64,000 nucleotides of DNA from Pseudomonadota bacterium (GTDB lineage Bacteria; Pseudomonadota; Alphaproteobacteria; Rhizobiales; Aestuariivirgaceae), in assembly GCA_963205315.1 (NCBI GenBank), contig CAUJIO010000030.1, positions 1 to 64,000 on the forward strand. The letters are read 5' to 3'. A program made the position numbers and the translations under genes. Numbering within the stretch: position 1 is the stretch's first letter; every line of letters begins with the position of its first letter. Shown here in pieces: positions 52,426-60,899 of the stretch. The notes below the pieces were generated by a model. The model did not search any database. It was not told the DNA's origin and saw only the letters and a list, made by a program, of their open reading frames with translations.

Positions 52426-53478
52426 ATGAGCCAGTCACCGATGCAATTGATCCGTACTCTGACCATGGCGCTTATGGTCTTTGCGTCGGCCGGTGCCTGG
52501 GCCGGAACGACCGTGATCCATACCAATGAAGCCTATCTCGACGAGGCGCGGAATACGCCGGACTTCAGCATTGACGACAAGCTTGCCGTCTTCCGGCTGG
52601 TGCTGGACGCCCTGCCTCCAACGGTCAAGGTCTATCCGACCGAAAATTACTATTACTTCTGGTTTCACCACAACGGCATCAAGTATGCGGGCAACATCCG
52701 CTTCGACGCCGAGGACCGCGACCAGGGTCTTGTACATTTCAACTACTTCAAGGACTTCACTCCATGGCAGCGGGACGAGGCGGATTTCAGCGCTGTCTTG
52801 GGCGTGAAGGATGGTGTGAAGGTCAGCAAGGCTGGCAAGCTCAGCTATGATGTGTCCTTCGGCAGCAAGTCCGTCCGCTTCAATCTGAATGACTTGTCCG
52901 GCGTGAAGCCGCCGCCAGGAGCCATCGGCAAGGGCGAGACCTATATTGGTCCGGTGTTCGATGAATCGGGAATCCGCTTCTTCCTCGTATTCCACGAAGA
53001 GCTGAAGATTTTCATGTTCATCCTCGATGAATCGGCCCCCGCCGCTGATCAGTATGATGTGCCGCCTCAGTCGGACCGGCTGACCATTGGCATCCGCTCA
53101 GGCTTCGCCTTCTATGCCGACCGCTATGCCGATCGCAAAATTCTCGTCGGCGTGAACCAGATCAACACGTCGGTGAATAACTACTTCGACGGGCCCTTCG
53201 ACCAGTTACCCGACAATTTTATTGAGGGCGAAGCGTTGCGGCGCGCCATCCTTGCCGCCAGCCCGGAGATGAAGGGCGGGATCGACCGCTTCGGAAATTC
53301 GCCCGACAACGAAACGCGCTATCTCATCGCGCCCTATTTGCAATATGAGGATGTGAGTGAGCTCGGCGTCATTGCACAATGTGCGGCAACCGAAAAGCTC
53401 CCCGCCTACTACAATTGCTTTTCCTTCACCGGAGGCGACGAGGGCGATGACCCACCGCCCGATGGCGGCAATCCTTGA
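52426..53478 (+). CDS. Secreted protein of unknown function, 350 aa
   Basis: The start at 52426 (MSQSPMQLIRTL) follows AGGGAG and precedes a Sec signal peptide (cut after AGAWA, residue 26). The mature protein is rich in aromatic residues and beta-strand patterns (PTENYYYFWFHHNGIKYAGN), has a pair of Cys near the C-terminus (IAQCAATEKLPAYYNCFSF) and ends in an acidic Gly/Pro tail. I do not recognise a family. It lies directly behind the repeat protein with a terminator in between, so the two may be functionally paired but unequally expressed. Confidence 0.75.
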   Translation: MSQSPMQLIRTLTMALMVFASAGAWAGTTVIHTNEAYLDEARNTPDFSIDDKLAVFRLVLDALPPTVKVYPTENYYYFWFHHNGIKYAGNIRFDAEDRDQGLVHFNYFKDFTPWQRDEADFSAVLGVKDGVKVSKAGKLSYDVSFGSKSVRFNLNDLSGVKPPPGAIGKGETYIGPVFDESGIRFFLVFHEELKIFMFILDESAPAADQYDVPPQSDRLTIGIRSGFAFYADRYADRKILVGVNQINTSVNNYFDGPFDQLPDNFIEGEALRRAILAASPEMKGGIDRFGNSPDNETRYLIAPYLQYEDVSELGVIAQCAATEKLPAYYNCFSFTGGDEGDDPPPDGGNP

Positions 53479-53487
53479 CGCTGATGT

Positions 53488-55365
53488 CTAGGCTCCGCGC
53501 GCTGCGCGCAGCACCACTTGCCAGCGTGGGTCGGCATGCAATGGATCGAGATCGGAGTCGCTCATGATCCAGTCCATCATGTCGGCATTGCTCAGCGGCA
53601 GCAGCCGCATCAGCATCGCAAAGGCTGAGTCAAAATCGCCGCTGACGCTGTAGAAACAGACAATGTTATATTGCGTGAGATAATCGTCCGGGGCGATGGC
53701 GAGTGCGGTTTTCGCCCACTCCTTTGCACGCTCAATTTCGCCCATCTTGGCCAGCGTCGTCGCAATGAAATAGGCGGGCCGGGCATTGTCCGGGTGCCGG
53801 GCAAATTCCCGCTCGGCGCGCTCGACGCCACGTTGGCCGGCGCGGTTCGCATTCTCCATCTGTCCGAGTGAGGCATACACCTGGTTCAGGAGGATCAGGG
53901 ACTGGTAGTCGTCTGGCTTGATTTCCGCAGCGCGCTCCCAATGCACTGCGGTCTGTTCCAGCTTGCCCTGAGCATAGCAGGACCGGCCAAAGAAGAACCG
54001 CGCTTCAAACTGGTTGGGTTCCAGCGCAATGGCGAGAGCGAACTCGCGCTCGGCCTCTTCGTAGCGGCGTGCAACCGACAGGGCCATGCCGCGTGATGCA
54101 TGGGCTTCGACCAGGTCGTCCTGCAGGGCCAGTGCCTTTTCGCTGTTCGTCAGCACCGCCGCGGCGGTATCCTCGCTGTAGTCCATGAACAGGAAGGAGT
54201 CGCAGTCGGCTAGTCCCGCATAGGCGCGGGCATAGTTCGGATCGAGTGCGATGGCTCTGTCGAACATCGATTTGGCCAGCTCGTAATTCTTCCGCGAGCC
54301 GCGATGAAAGAATTCCCGGCCGCGCAAATAGAACGTATAGGCCTCGACGCTGCTGGTCGGTGCCTGTTCGATCGCCTTCTGCTCGCGCGGCAGCAGCTTG
54401 ACCTTGAGCTGGTCGACGATGGTCTTCGTAATTTCATCCTGCAGGTCGAAGATGTCCGTGAGATTGCGGTCATAGCGTTCCGCCCACAGATGGCCGCCGC
54501 TGGCGCCCTCGATCAGCTGCGCCGTGATGCGCACCCTGGAACCGGCCTTGCGCACGCTGCCGTCGACCAGATAGGCAACGCCAAGCTCGTTCGCAATCTT
54601 CTCCAGCTCGACGGCCTTGCCCTTGTGCATGAACACAGTATTGCGGCTGAGGACGAACAGCTCCGAGACCTTGGAAAGATCGGTGATGATGTCTTCTGTC
54701 ATGCCATCGGAAAAATAATCCTGTTCCGGATCGCCGCTCATGTTGGCAAAGGGCAGGACGGCGACGGATGGCTTGTCGGGTCGATAATGCGCCGTTCCGG
54801 AAGGCGGCCGTTGCGCTCTTGCGTCAATCGCAGGGGCATCGACGTGAACGAGAAAGACCCGCACCGGCTGTGCGATGTTCTTCAGCGATTTCTGCCCCTG
54901 ATCGGAGAACACGATTTCCAGCTTACTGCCGATCCGGTCATGGATCTGTGCCGAACAGGCGATGCCTCCGGGTGGCGCCAGCGTGACGAGGCGTGAGGCA
55001 ATATTGACGTCGTCGCCGAATAGATCCTCGCCGCGGACGATGACGTCACCAAGGTTGATGCCGATGCGAAGCCTGATATGCCGGTCGTCCGGAATACCGG
55101 CGTTCCGCTCGGCCAGGCCGCGCTGGATGGCGATGGCACAGCGGACCGCCTCGGTGGCGCTAGTGAATTCCACGAGGAAGCCGTAGCCCATGGACTTGAA
55201 GATACGTCCGTCATGCCGGGTTACGGCAGGTTCGATCAGGGTCTCGCGATGCCGGGCGAGTGCGCTCAGCGTACCCTCGTCATTGGCCTCCATCAGCCGG
55301 CTGAAGCCGACGACGTCCGCTGCCAGTATGACAGCGAGCCGGCGCTTTACCCGCTGATCGTTCAT
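53488..55365 (-). CDS. Class III adenylate/guanylate cyclase-TPR protein with a disrupted metal site
   Basis: The start at 55365 (MNDQRVKRRL) has GGAG upstream. Of 625 residues, about 1-170 are a class III cyclase domain: the first metal Asp17 is in AVILAADVVGFSRLM, and DDVNIASRLVTL has the usual Arg. The second metal Asp, normally in a GDGFLVEF segment, is Tyr61 here (SMGYGFLVEF; codon TAC at 55183-55185, one base from GAC). Residues 195-330 resemble the TolB/FlgO-like domain often paired with such cyclases (KPSVAVLPFANMSGDPEQDY). TPR repeats fill the C-terminal half. Loss of the metal Asp predicts little cyclase activity, so it may be a regulatory pseudo-cyclase or a recent mutant. It is convergent with the second secreted-protein gene. 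Confidence 0.88.
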   Translation of the reverse strand: MNDQRVKRRLAVILAADVVGFSRLMEANDEGTLSALARHRETLIEPAVTRHDGRIFKSMGYGFLVEFTSATEAVRCAIAIQRGLAERNAGIPDDRHIRLRIGINLGDVIVRGEDLFGDDVNIASRLVTLAPPGGIACSAQIHDRIGSKLEIVFSDQGQKSLKNIAQPVRVFLVHVDAPAIDARAQRPPSGTAHYRPDKPSVAVLPFANMSGDPEQDYFSDGMTEDIITDLSKVSELFVLSRNTVFMHKGKAVELEKIANELGVAYLVDGSVRKAGSRVRITAQLIEGASGGHLWAERYDRNLTDIFDLQDEITKTIVDQLKVKLLPREQKAIEQAPTSSVEAYTFYLRGREFFHRGSRKNYELAKSMFDRAIALDPNYARAYAGLADCDSFLFMDYSEDTAAAVLTNSEKALALQDDLVEAHASRGMALSVARRYEEAEREFALAIALEPNQFEARFFFGRSCYAQGKLEQTAVHWERAAEIKPDDYQSLILLNQVYASLGQMENANRAGQRGVERAEREFARHPDNARPAYFIATTLAKMGEIERAKEWAKTALAIAPDDYLTQYNIVCFYSVSGDFDSAFAMLMRLLPLSNADMMDWIMSDSDLDPLHADPRWQVVLRAARGA

Positions 55366-55471
55366 ACACGTCACTCCACGGCTTAATCGGCCCTCACTAT
55401 GTGATTCCAGCTAGGAAATGCAACGCGTTCCAGTTGGTCGTGGTATATGCCGCAGAATTGTGCAGCGGCGG

Positions 55472-57094
55472 CTACACGCGCTGGTATGCGACCTTGCCAT
55501 CGCAGATGGTGAGGTCGATCCGCGTGTCGTGCAGGATCTCATCCGGACTGGCCTCGAAGAGATTACGTGAGAAGACCGCGACATCCGCCAGCTGTCCGGC
55601 GACGAGGCGGCCCTTGCGCGCCTCCTGTTTCTGCGAGAACGCGCCGTGCTCGGTATAGGCCTGCAGTGCCTCGGGCAGCGTAATCTTCTGGCCGGCATCC
55701 ATGACGGTGCCCTTCCAGGTCTTCCGCGTGAGCATCGAGTAGATATTCGGAAACGGGTTCGGATCGCACACCGGTGCATCGCTGCCCGTGGACGGCTTGA
55801 GTCCGAGATCCAGCCAGGTCTTCATCGGATAGCTGGAAAGTCCGCGTTCTTCGCCCAGCACCGAAAGATAGGCATCGCCGAAATCATAGATGAACACCTG
55901 CTGCGGACATGGGTAGATCCCGGCCTTCAGCATGCGTTGATGCTGTGCAGCGGTCGAGAAGCCGCAATGCTCGATGCGGTGGCGGCGGCCGGCATCTGGC
56001 ATGGCGTCGAGCGCTTGTTCATAGGCGCCGATCAGTTGCTCGATCGCCGCATCGCCAATGGCATGGCAGGCCAGTTGATAGCCTTTCCCATGATAATCCA
56101 TGACGAGATCCGACAGCTCGTTGCCGCCGAGCATCTGCACTCCGGTGACATTGCCGTCGCCCAGATAGGGTTTGGTCATCCACGCGGTGCGTCCACCCGC
56201 CGATCCATCGAGGAAGATCTTGACGGCCCCGACCATCAGCATGTCGTCACCGGTCCCCGAGATGAGGCCGGCGGCGTGGCATTGCGGTACGATGGAACGG
56301 CTGGGATCGCCCAGTAGTGTGAGCCAGGTTCGCACCGGCAGCCGTCCTTCGCGCTTGGCCCGGTGATAGGCGGCAATCTCGCTGTAGCCGGCGCGAATGC
56401 CGGTGGCGGCATCCATGCACGAGGTGATGCCATAGGACAGCAGCAGCTTGCCACCCTGTTCGATGGCCGCCACCAGATCGTCTTCGCTTGCCTGTGGATG
56501 CGCGGCATAGACGGGTTCCATCGCATTCTCGGCCAGAAGGCCGGTCAACCGGCCGTTTTGTTGCTCGATCACACTGCCGGGCGGCACATGGGTCGCCTCG
56601 TCGATGCCGGCGAGCGCCAGCGCCTTCGAGTTGCATATCGCCACATGTCCGCAGGTGCGGACCAGCATCACAGGGTGGTCTGGCGCGGCCTGATCGAGCT
56701 CCTCGCGGAACGGATGGCGCTTCACATCGAGCTTGGTCTGGTCGTAGCCGCGCGCCAGAACCCATTCGCCCGGCGGCAGGCTTTGGGCGCGCTGCCGGAT
56801 GGCGGCGAGCAGGCTCTGCAGTGTCGGAGCAGCAGCCGGTGTTGCATCGACCCAGGCGGCATTGAGCCCGAGTGAAATCAGATGCAGATGGCTGTCGTTG
56901 AGCCCCGGCGTGGCCAGCCTGCCGTCGAGGTCGATGACATTCGTCGAGGGGCCAATCAGGGTATCGATGTCGGCAACGCGTCCCGTCGCCAGCACGCGGC
57001 CTTGCCAGATGGCCATTGCCTCAGCAAATCCGTCATGACGGCCGCACCAGATTGGGCCGTTGCGCAGCACGAGATCGGCATGAATGGGTGACAT
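55472..57094 (-). CDS. Metal-dependent amidohydrolase, YtcJ-like
   Basis: The 540-residue protein is of the amidohydrolase superfamily: DLDGRLATPGLNDSHLHLI carries the HxH metal pair, ACHAIGDAAIEQ and RIEHCGF the further His ligands, and GSDAPVCDPNPF the catalytic Asp. YtcJ-like enzymes hydrolyse amides or carbamates of unknown physiological nature. It is monocistronic and the last gene before the restriction-modification island. Confidence 0.88.
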   Translation of the reverse strand: MSPIHADLVLRNGPIWCGRHDGFAEAMAIWQGRVLATGRVADIDTLIGPSTNVIDLDGRLATPGLNDSHLHLISLGLNAAWVDATPAAAPTLQSLLAAIRQRAQSLPPGEWVLARGYDQTKLDVKRHPFREELDQAAPDHPVMLVRTCGHVAICNSKALALAGIDEATHVPPGSVIEQQNGRLTGLLAENAMEPVYAAHPQASEDDLVAAIEQGGKLLLSYGITSCMDAATGIRAGYSEIAAYHRAKREGRLPVRTWLTLLGDPSRSIVPQCHAAGLISGTGDDMLMVGAVKIFLDGSAGGRTAWMTKPYLGDGNVTGVQMLGGNELSDLVMDYHGKGYQLACHAIGDAAIEQLIGAYEQALDAMPDAGRRHRIEHCGFSTAAQHQRMLKAGIYPCPQQVFIYDFGDAYLSVLGEERGLSSYPMKTWLDLGLKPSTGSDAPVCDPNPFPNIYSMLTRKTWKGTVMDAGQKITLPEALQAYTEHGAFSQKQEARKGRLVAGQLADVAVFSRNLFEASPDEILHDTRIDLTICDGKVAYQRV

Positions 57095-57127
57095 GGAAAA
57101 CTCCGGATAACCGGCCTGAGCACAAAC

Positions 57128-57150
57128 TGGTGCGCTTGCAGGACTCGAAC
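57128..57150 (-). other. tRNA 3'-end-like sequence, possible attachment site of the island
   Basis: The minus strand contains GTTCGAGTCCTGC followed by AAGCGCACCA, which reads like a T-loop, 3' T-stem, acceptor strand and CCA of a tRNA, one base short in the acceptor stem and without the 5' T-stem or body. Such 3'-end copies typically mark the far end of elements inserted in tRNA genes. It lies in a 269-bp AT-richer gap (57095-57363) that holds no gene. The surrounding GTGCGC...GCGCAC inverted repeat could also explain part of the pattern. Confidence 0.35.
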
Positions 57151-57363
57151 TTTGCGCACAAGCTATTGTTTAGGCTGGAAACTTACAGACTTGTTTCAAT
57201 AAATACCGTCAAATATACCGACAACTATTGTCAGCTGGCGTTATACCTTTCGGTCATAAAAGGCTAACCTGCGTCAAATCGACTCAAGTAAACCTAATGG
57301 GTGTTAGCTTCCCTTGTTCAGGGGATGCCGTCAATCTCTTGCCGACCTTGATGCTGGATTCGT

Positions 57364-59688
57364 CTAACTCGCATACAACTCCCGCTGAACCTCGATGAAA
57401 GCGGTCTTGATGTCGCCGATGTCTCCCAGCTTGGCTTTGGCGTCGGCGATGGTGCCATAGCGGGCGGTCAGGAACGAACCGAGCTTGGCCAGTGCCAGCT
57501 CGCTCTCGCCATGGGCGGCATAGGCTTCGAGGATGCCCAGCAGGAAATCGCGCATTTCGCCTTGCGCCGCCTGCAGGCCGCCGTCTTCCACCGCGTCGGC
57601 GCGTTGCTCGCGGGTCTTCGGCGGATTGGAAAAGCGGATATAGGCCAGCACGTCGAACAGGTCGCTGTCGGGCGCGTCGATCAGGCGGCGCATGTCGGCG
57701 AGCTTGTCGCTGTCATAGCCCTTCTGTTGCAGCAGTGCGATGAAATGTTCGCGCTGGTCCGGGTCGCTCCATTGCTTGCGCAACTGGTCTTCGTCGAGGA
57801 TCAGGGATGACAGGTCGCCATAGAGCCTCTCCAGGAACTGTTGCGCCGTCATCGGCTTGCCGTCCGGTCCCCAATAGCTTGTCGTGGAAATATACTGGAT
57901 GGATCGTGCCTTGCCGTCCGCCAGCATGACGATCAGCTTGGGTGGCGGAAGTTCGTCGCCCCCTTCGATGTCGTCGCCACCGCCTTCCCCATTATCCGTA
58001 GGTTCAGGCGGAGGCAGTCCTGGCCCTTTCGGTGGCGGCTGCACCGGGTCTTCCGGCTCGCCATCCCACTCGGGGTCGTTGAAGTGCTCATAAGCCTTCA
58101 CGAAATCATAGATCGTGAAATAATCCTTGCCGTCGAAGGTGCGGGTGCCGCGCCCGATGATCTGCTTGAACTCGATCATCGAGCGGATGGGGCGCATCAG
58201 CACGATGTTGCGAATGTTGCGGGCGTCAACCCCGGTTGAAAGCTTCTGCGACGTTGTCAGGATCGTGGGGATGGTCTTGTCATTGTCCTGGAAGGTGCGG
58301 AGGTATTCCTCGCCCAGCTTGCCGTCATCCGCCGTTACCCGGTGGCAATAGTTCGGGTTGGAGATTGTCTTGATCTGGTTGACATGGTCGCGCACCCGCG
58401 CGGCATGGTCCTGTGTGGCGCAGAACACCAGGGTCTTCTGCTTCTGGTCGATCTGGCCCATGAACTCGGCAACCCGGCTCTTCTCGCGCGCCTCGATGAT
58501 GATCCGGGTGTTGAAGTCGGCCTCGGTATAGGTCTTGTCCTCTTCCACGTCCCCGGCGATCACCTGGTCATTCGGGTCATAGACATACTCGTCGATGGTG
58601 CTTGCCATCTGCCGCACCTTGAAGGGCGTCAGGTAGCCATCTTCGATCCCCTCGCGCAGCGAGTAGGTGTAGATCGGCTCGCCGAAATAGGCATAGGTGT
58701 CGGCATTGTGCTTGCGCTTCGGCGTGGCGGTCAGGCCCAGCTGCACGGCCGGCGCGAAATATTCCAGAATGCCGCGCCACTGGCTTTCGTCCTTGGCGCC
58801 GCCCCTGTGGCATTCGTCCACGATGATGAAGTCGAAGAAATCCGGCGCATAGCCTTCGAAGCTGGGCTTCTCGTCACCGGTCATGAAGGTCTGGAAGATG
58901 GTGAAGAACACGCTGGCATTCTTCGGCACGCCACCTTTCTTGCGGATGGCGTCGGGATCGATCCGTGTGATGGCGTTGGCATCGAAGGCGGCAAAGGCAT
59001 TGTAGGCCTGATCGGCCAGAATGTTGCGGTCGGCAAGGAACAGGATGCGCGGGCGGCGCGTCGGCTCTCCGGAGAGGTTCCAGCGGGCGTGGAACAGCTT
59101 CCAGGCGATCTGGAAAGCAATCGAGGTCTTGCCGGTGCCGGTGGCGAGTGTGAGCAGGATGCGGCTCTTGCCAGCGCCGATGGCCTCCAGCGCGGCGTTG
59201 ATGGCATTGTGCTGGTAATAGCGCAGCTCCCACTTGCTACCCGCCGTCTCGAAAGGCACCGCGCCGAAGCGGTCGCGCCAGTCGCTGTGAACCGGAAAGC
59301 AGCGGTCCCATAGCTCTTGAGGAGTGGGAAAGGGCGTGATGTCGCCCTCGGTGCCGGAGTGCATGTCGGCTTCGTACCAGCCGATCCCGTTGGTGCAGTA
59401 GGCAAAGCGCAGCTTCAGCCTGCCGGAATAGTCCTTGGCCTGCCCAAGTCCGGAGGTATGGCCCAGTCCGGCGCGCTTGGCCTCGATCACCGCCAGCTTT
59501 TGGTCGCGATATATCAACACATAATCGGCGGACAGCGGATTGCCGCGCTTGCCCCCCGGCATGATGCGGCCCGGACAGATCACCTCGCGCCGGACCTTGG
59601 TGCCTTCAACCATGCCCCAGCCCGACGCCTTCAGAACCGGGTCAATCCGTTCGGCGCGGGTGTCGGCTTCGGTCTCGTTGTCATACAT
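57364..59688 (-). CDS. hsdR: Type I restriction enzyme, R subunit (HsdR)
   Basis: The 774-residue subunit has the nuclease core (SADYVLIYRDQKLAVIEAKR, with the D...ExK pattern), the SF2 translocase with Walker A LATGTGKTSIAFQ, the DECHRGG box and later motifs (GLTATPKRKHNAD, QIIGRGTRTFDGKD), and a helical C-terminus binding the methylase. It cuts DNA lacking the cognate methylation. Last gene of hsdM-hsdS-hsdR, 14 bp after hsdS. Confidence 0.94.
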   Translation of the reverse strand: MYDNETEADTRAERIDPVLKASGWGMVEGTKVRREVICPGRIMPGGKRGNPLSADYVLIYRDQKLAVIEAKRAGLGHTSGLGQAKDYSGRLKLRFAYCTNGIGWYEADMHSGTEGDITPFPTPQELWDRCFPVHSDWRDRFGAVPFETAGSKWELRYYQHNAINAALEAIGAGKSRILLTLATGTGKTSIAFQIAWKLFHARWNLSGEPTRRPRILFLADRNILADQAYNAFAAFDANAITRIDPDAIRKKGGVPKNASVFFTIFQTFMTGDEKPSFEGYAPDFFDFIIVDECHRGGAKDESQWRGILEYFAPAVQLGLTATPKRKHNADTYAYFGEPIYTYSLREGIEDGYLTPFKVRQMASTIDEYVYDPNDQVIAGDVEEDKTYTEADFNTRIIIEAREKSRVAEFMGQIDQKQKTLVFCATQDHAARVRDHVNQIKTISNPNYCHRVTADDGKLGEEYLRTFQDNDKTIPTILTTSQKLSTGVDARNIRNIVLMRPIRSMIEFKQIIGRGTRTFDGKDYFTIYDFVKAYEHFNDPEWDGEPEDPVQPPPKGPGLPPPEPTDNGEGGGDDIEGGDELPPPKLIVMLADGKARSIQYISTTSYWGPDGKPMTAQQFLERLYGDLSSLILDEDQLRKQWSDPDQREHFIALLQQKGYDSDKLADMRRLIDAPDSDLFDVLAYIRFSNPPKTREQRADAVEDGGLQAAQGEMRDFLLGILEAYAAHGESELALAKLGSFLTARYGTIADAKAKLGDIGDIKTAFIEVQRELYAS

Positions 59689-59702
59689 TGCCGAAGGATA
59701 CG

Positions 59703-60899
59703 TTAGGTCAGTTCGCCTGAGAAGGCCTTTTGCAGTAGGGACTGGCGGAGGATGTCAATATCGTCAACTGACTGCTTGTAAGCATTGGCTAAGTTTTCTG
59801 TCGAAACTGCCAAGTCGTTTAAGCTTTCCACTACGCATCTTTGAACGTCATATTCCGGCATAGGAAAGAGTCTATCAGTGAAGGTAGCTAGATTGATATT
59901 GTCCCGGGCACTTCCCTTTCCCGCTTCCTTGAGCTGAGGCTTATAGTACTGAAGAAGATAGTAGATGTATTCCGGATCGGCCTTTCGCACATCTGGGTTC
60001 ATTCCGATGACGCTATCAGGAAAACATGCCTCAAAATCAAGTATAGCTGACTCGCCGATGGTCGCGCCTACAATCGCTATGCAGACAGTTCCCCTTGGCC
60101 ACTTCTTGCTCTGTGCCAATCCAAACTGTGAGTATGTCTGCTCACATGTGTTTATAAAGTGACCGGCTCGGCTTATTTCACCAGTCTGAATGAAGGGAAC
60201 TGTCCCGCCATAGAGTTTGGGATCGTTGCGAGGTCTGTGTTGCGATTTACCCCGGCCAAAATCCGCACAGACCTCGGGCAGTCTTACTTGAGGCCAACTC
60301 CTTGCCTGGACCTTGAAAACAGTATCCAAACCAGCCCAGTATAGTCGCGATGAATCTTGAGTATTAGACTCTGCATACGTGCGGGCGCGGGCCAGGCCCT
60401 CGAAGGCTTCATCCAGAATCGCAACGATCCGCTTTTGTTCTGCCAACGATGGATATGAAAATGGCACTTTTCGAAGAAGACTTGCTTTGATACCTGAAAC
60501 CGTCGCGCCGGTGGCACGCAGTCGAATCTGTTCTTGCATTTGAGGCGAAAGCAGAGCGTATTTCAGAAAGGCTGAATCGACAGTCTCTGGATTTACCTTC
60601 ATGGTAATCAGGCGCTGTCCTATAACGACTGTCTCATCGGTATCGAGTTGGGCGACGTTGCCAAGTGGCGCCTCAGTGGTGAACAATACGTCACCTCGTC
60701 GTGGATAGCCACGAGTCATCCAGGTGTCGTACACGGCTGGGTCAATGAACTCTAATGGTTCACGTTGTATGTAACCCATTTTCACATTTTTGGCTGTAAT
60801 CAGGCGGATACCAAGTTCAACCTTGGGCGGCGTTTTTCCACGATAGTCAACGAATTGAACAGTTTCACCTAATTGATTTGACTTCCACCCCGCCTTCAC
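59703..60899 (-). CDS. hsdS: Type I restriction-modification specificity subunit (HsdS)
   Basis: The start is GTG at 60899, overlapping the hsdM stop as GTGA. The 398 residues contain two target-recognition domains, each followed by a conserved helix: first TRD about 1-150 then SLAEQKRIVAILDEAFEGLA; second TRD about 205-345 then ESLNDLAVSTENLANAY and SLLQKAFSGELT. Base composition is visibly more AT-rich than hsdM and hsdR, as usual for exchanged specificity genes. Confidence 0.94.
   Translation of the reverse strand: MKAGWKSNQLGETVQFVDYRGKTPPKVELGIRLITAKNVKMGYIQREPLEFIDPAVYDTWMTRGYPRRGDVLFTTEAPLGNVAQLDTDETVVIGQRLITMKVNPETVDSAFLKYALLSPQMQEQIRLRATGATVSGIKASLLRKVPFSYPSLAEQKRIVAILDEAFEGLARARTYAESNTQDSSRLYWAGLDTVFKVQARSWPQVRLPEVCADFGRGKSQHRPRNDPKLYGGTVPFIQTGEISRAGHFINTCEQTYSQFGLAQSKKWPRGTVCIAIVGATIGESAILDFEACFPDSVIGMNPDVRKADPEYIYYLLQYYKPQLKEAGKGSARDNINLATFTDRLFPMPEYDVQRCVVESLNDLAVSTENLANAYKQSVDDIDILRQSLLQKAFSGELT

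Noticed and set aside
51801-52526. Minus-strand frame with Leu/Ala-rich repeats opposite the repeat tail
   Set aside because: Its apparent membrane-like repeats are simply the complement of the 39-bp coding repeats on the plus strand.
57128-57160. A complete tRNA gene at the left edge of the island
   Set aside because: Only a T-loop/acceptor-like 3' end is recognisable; there is no anticodon arm or matching 5' acceptor strand.
59703-60899. Phase-variable hsdS inversion driven by the nearby recombinase
   Set aside because: Only one hsdS is present and no second specificity fragment or inverted repeat pair was seen in the window.
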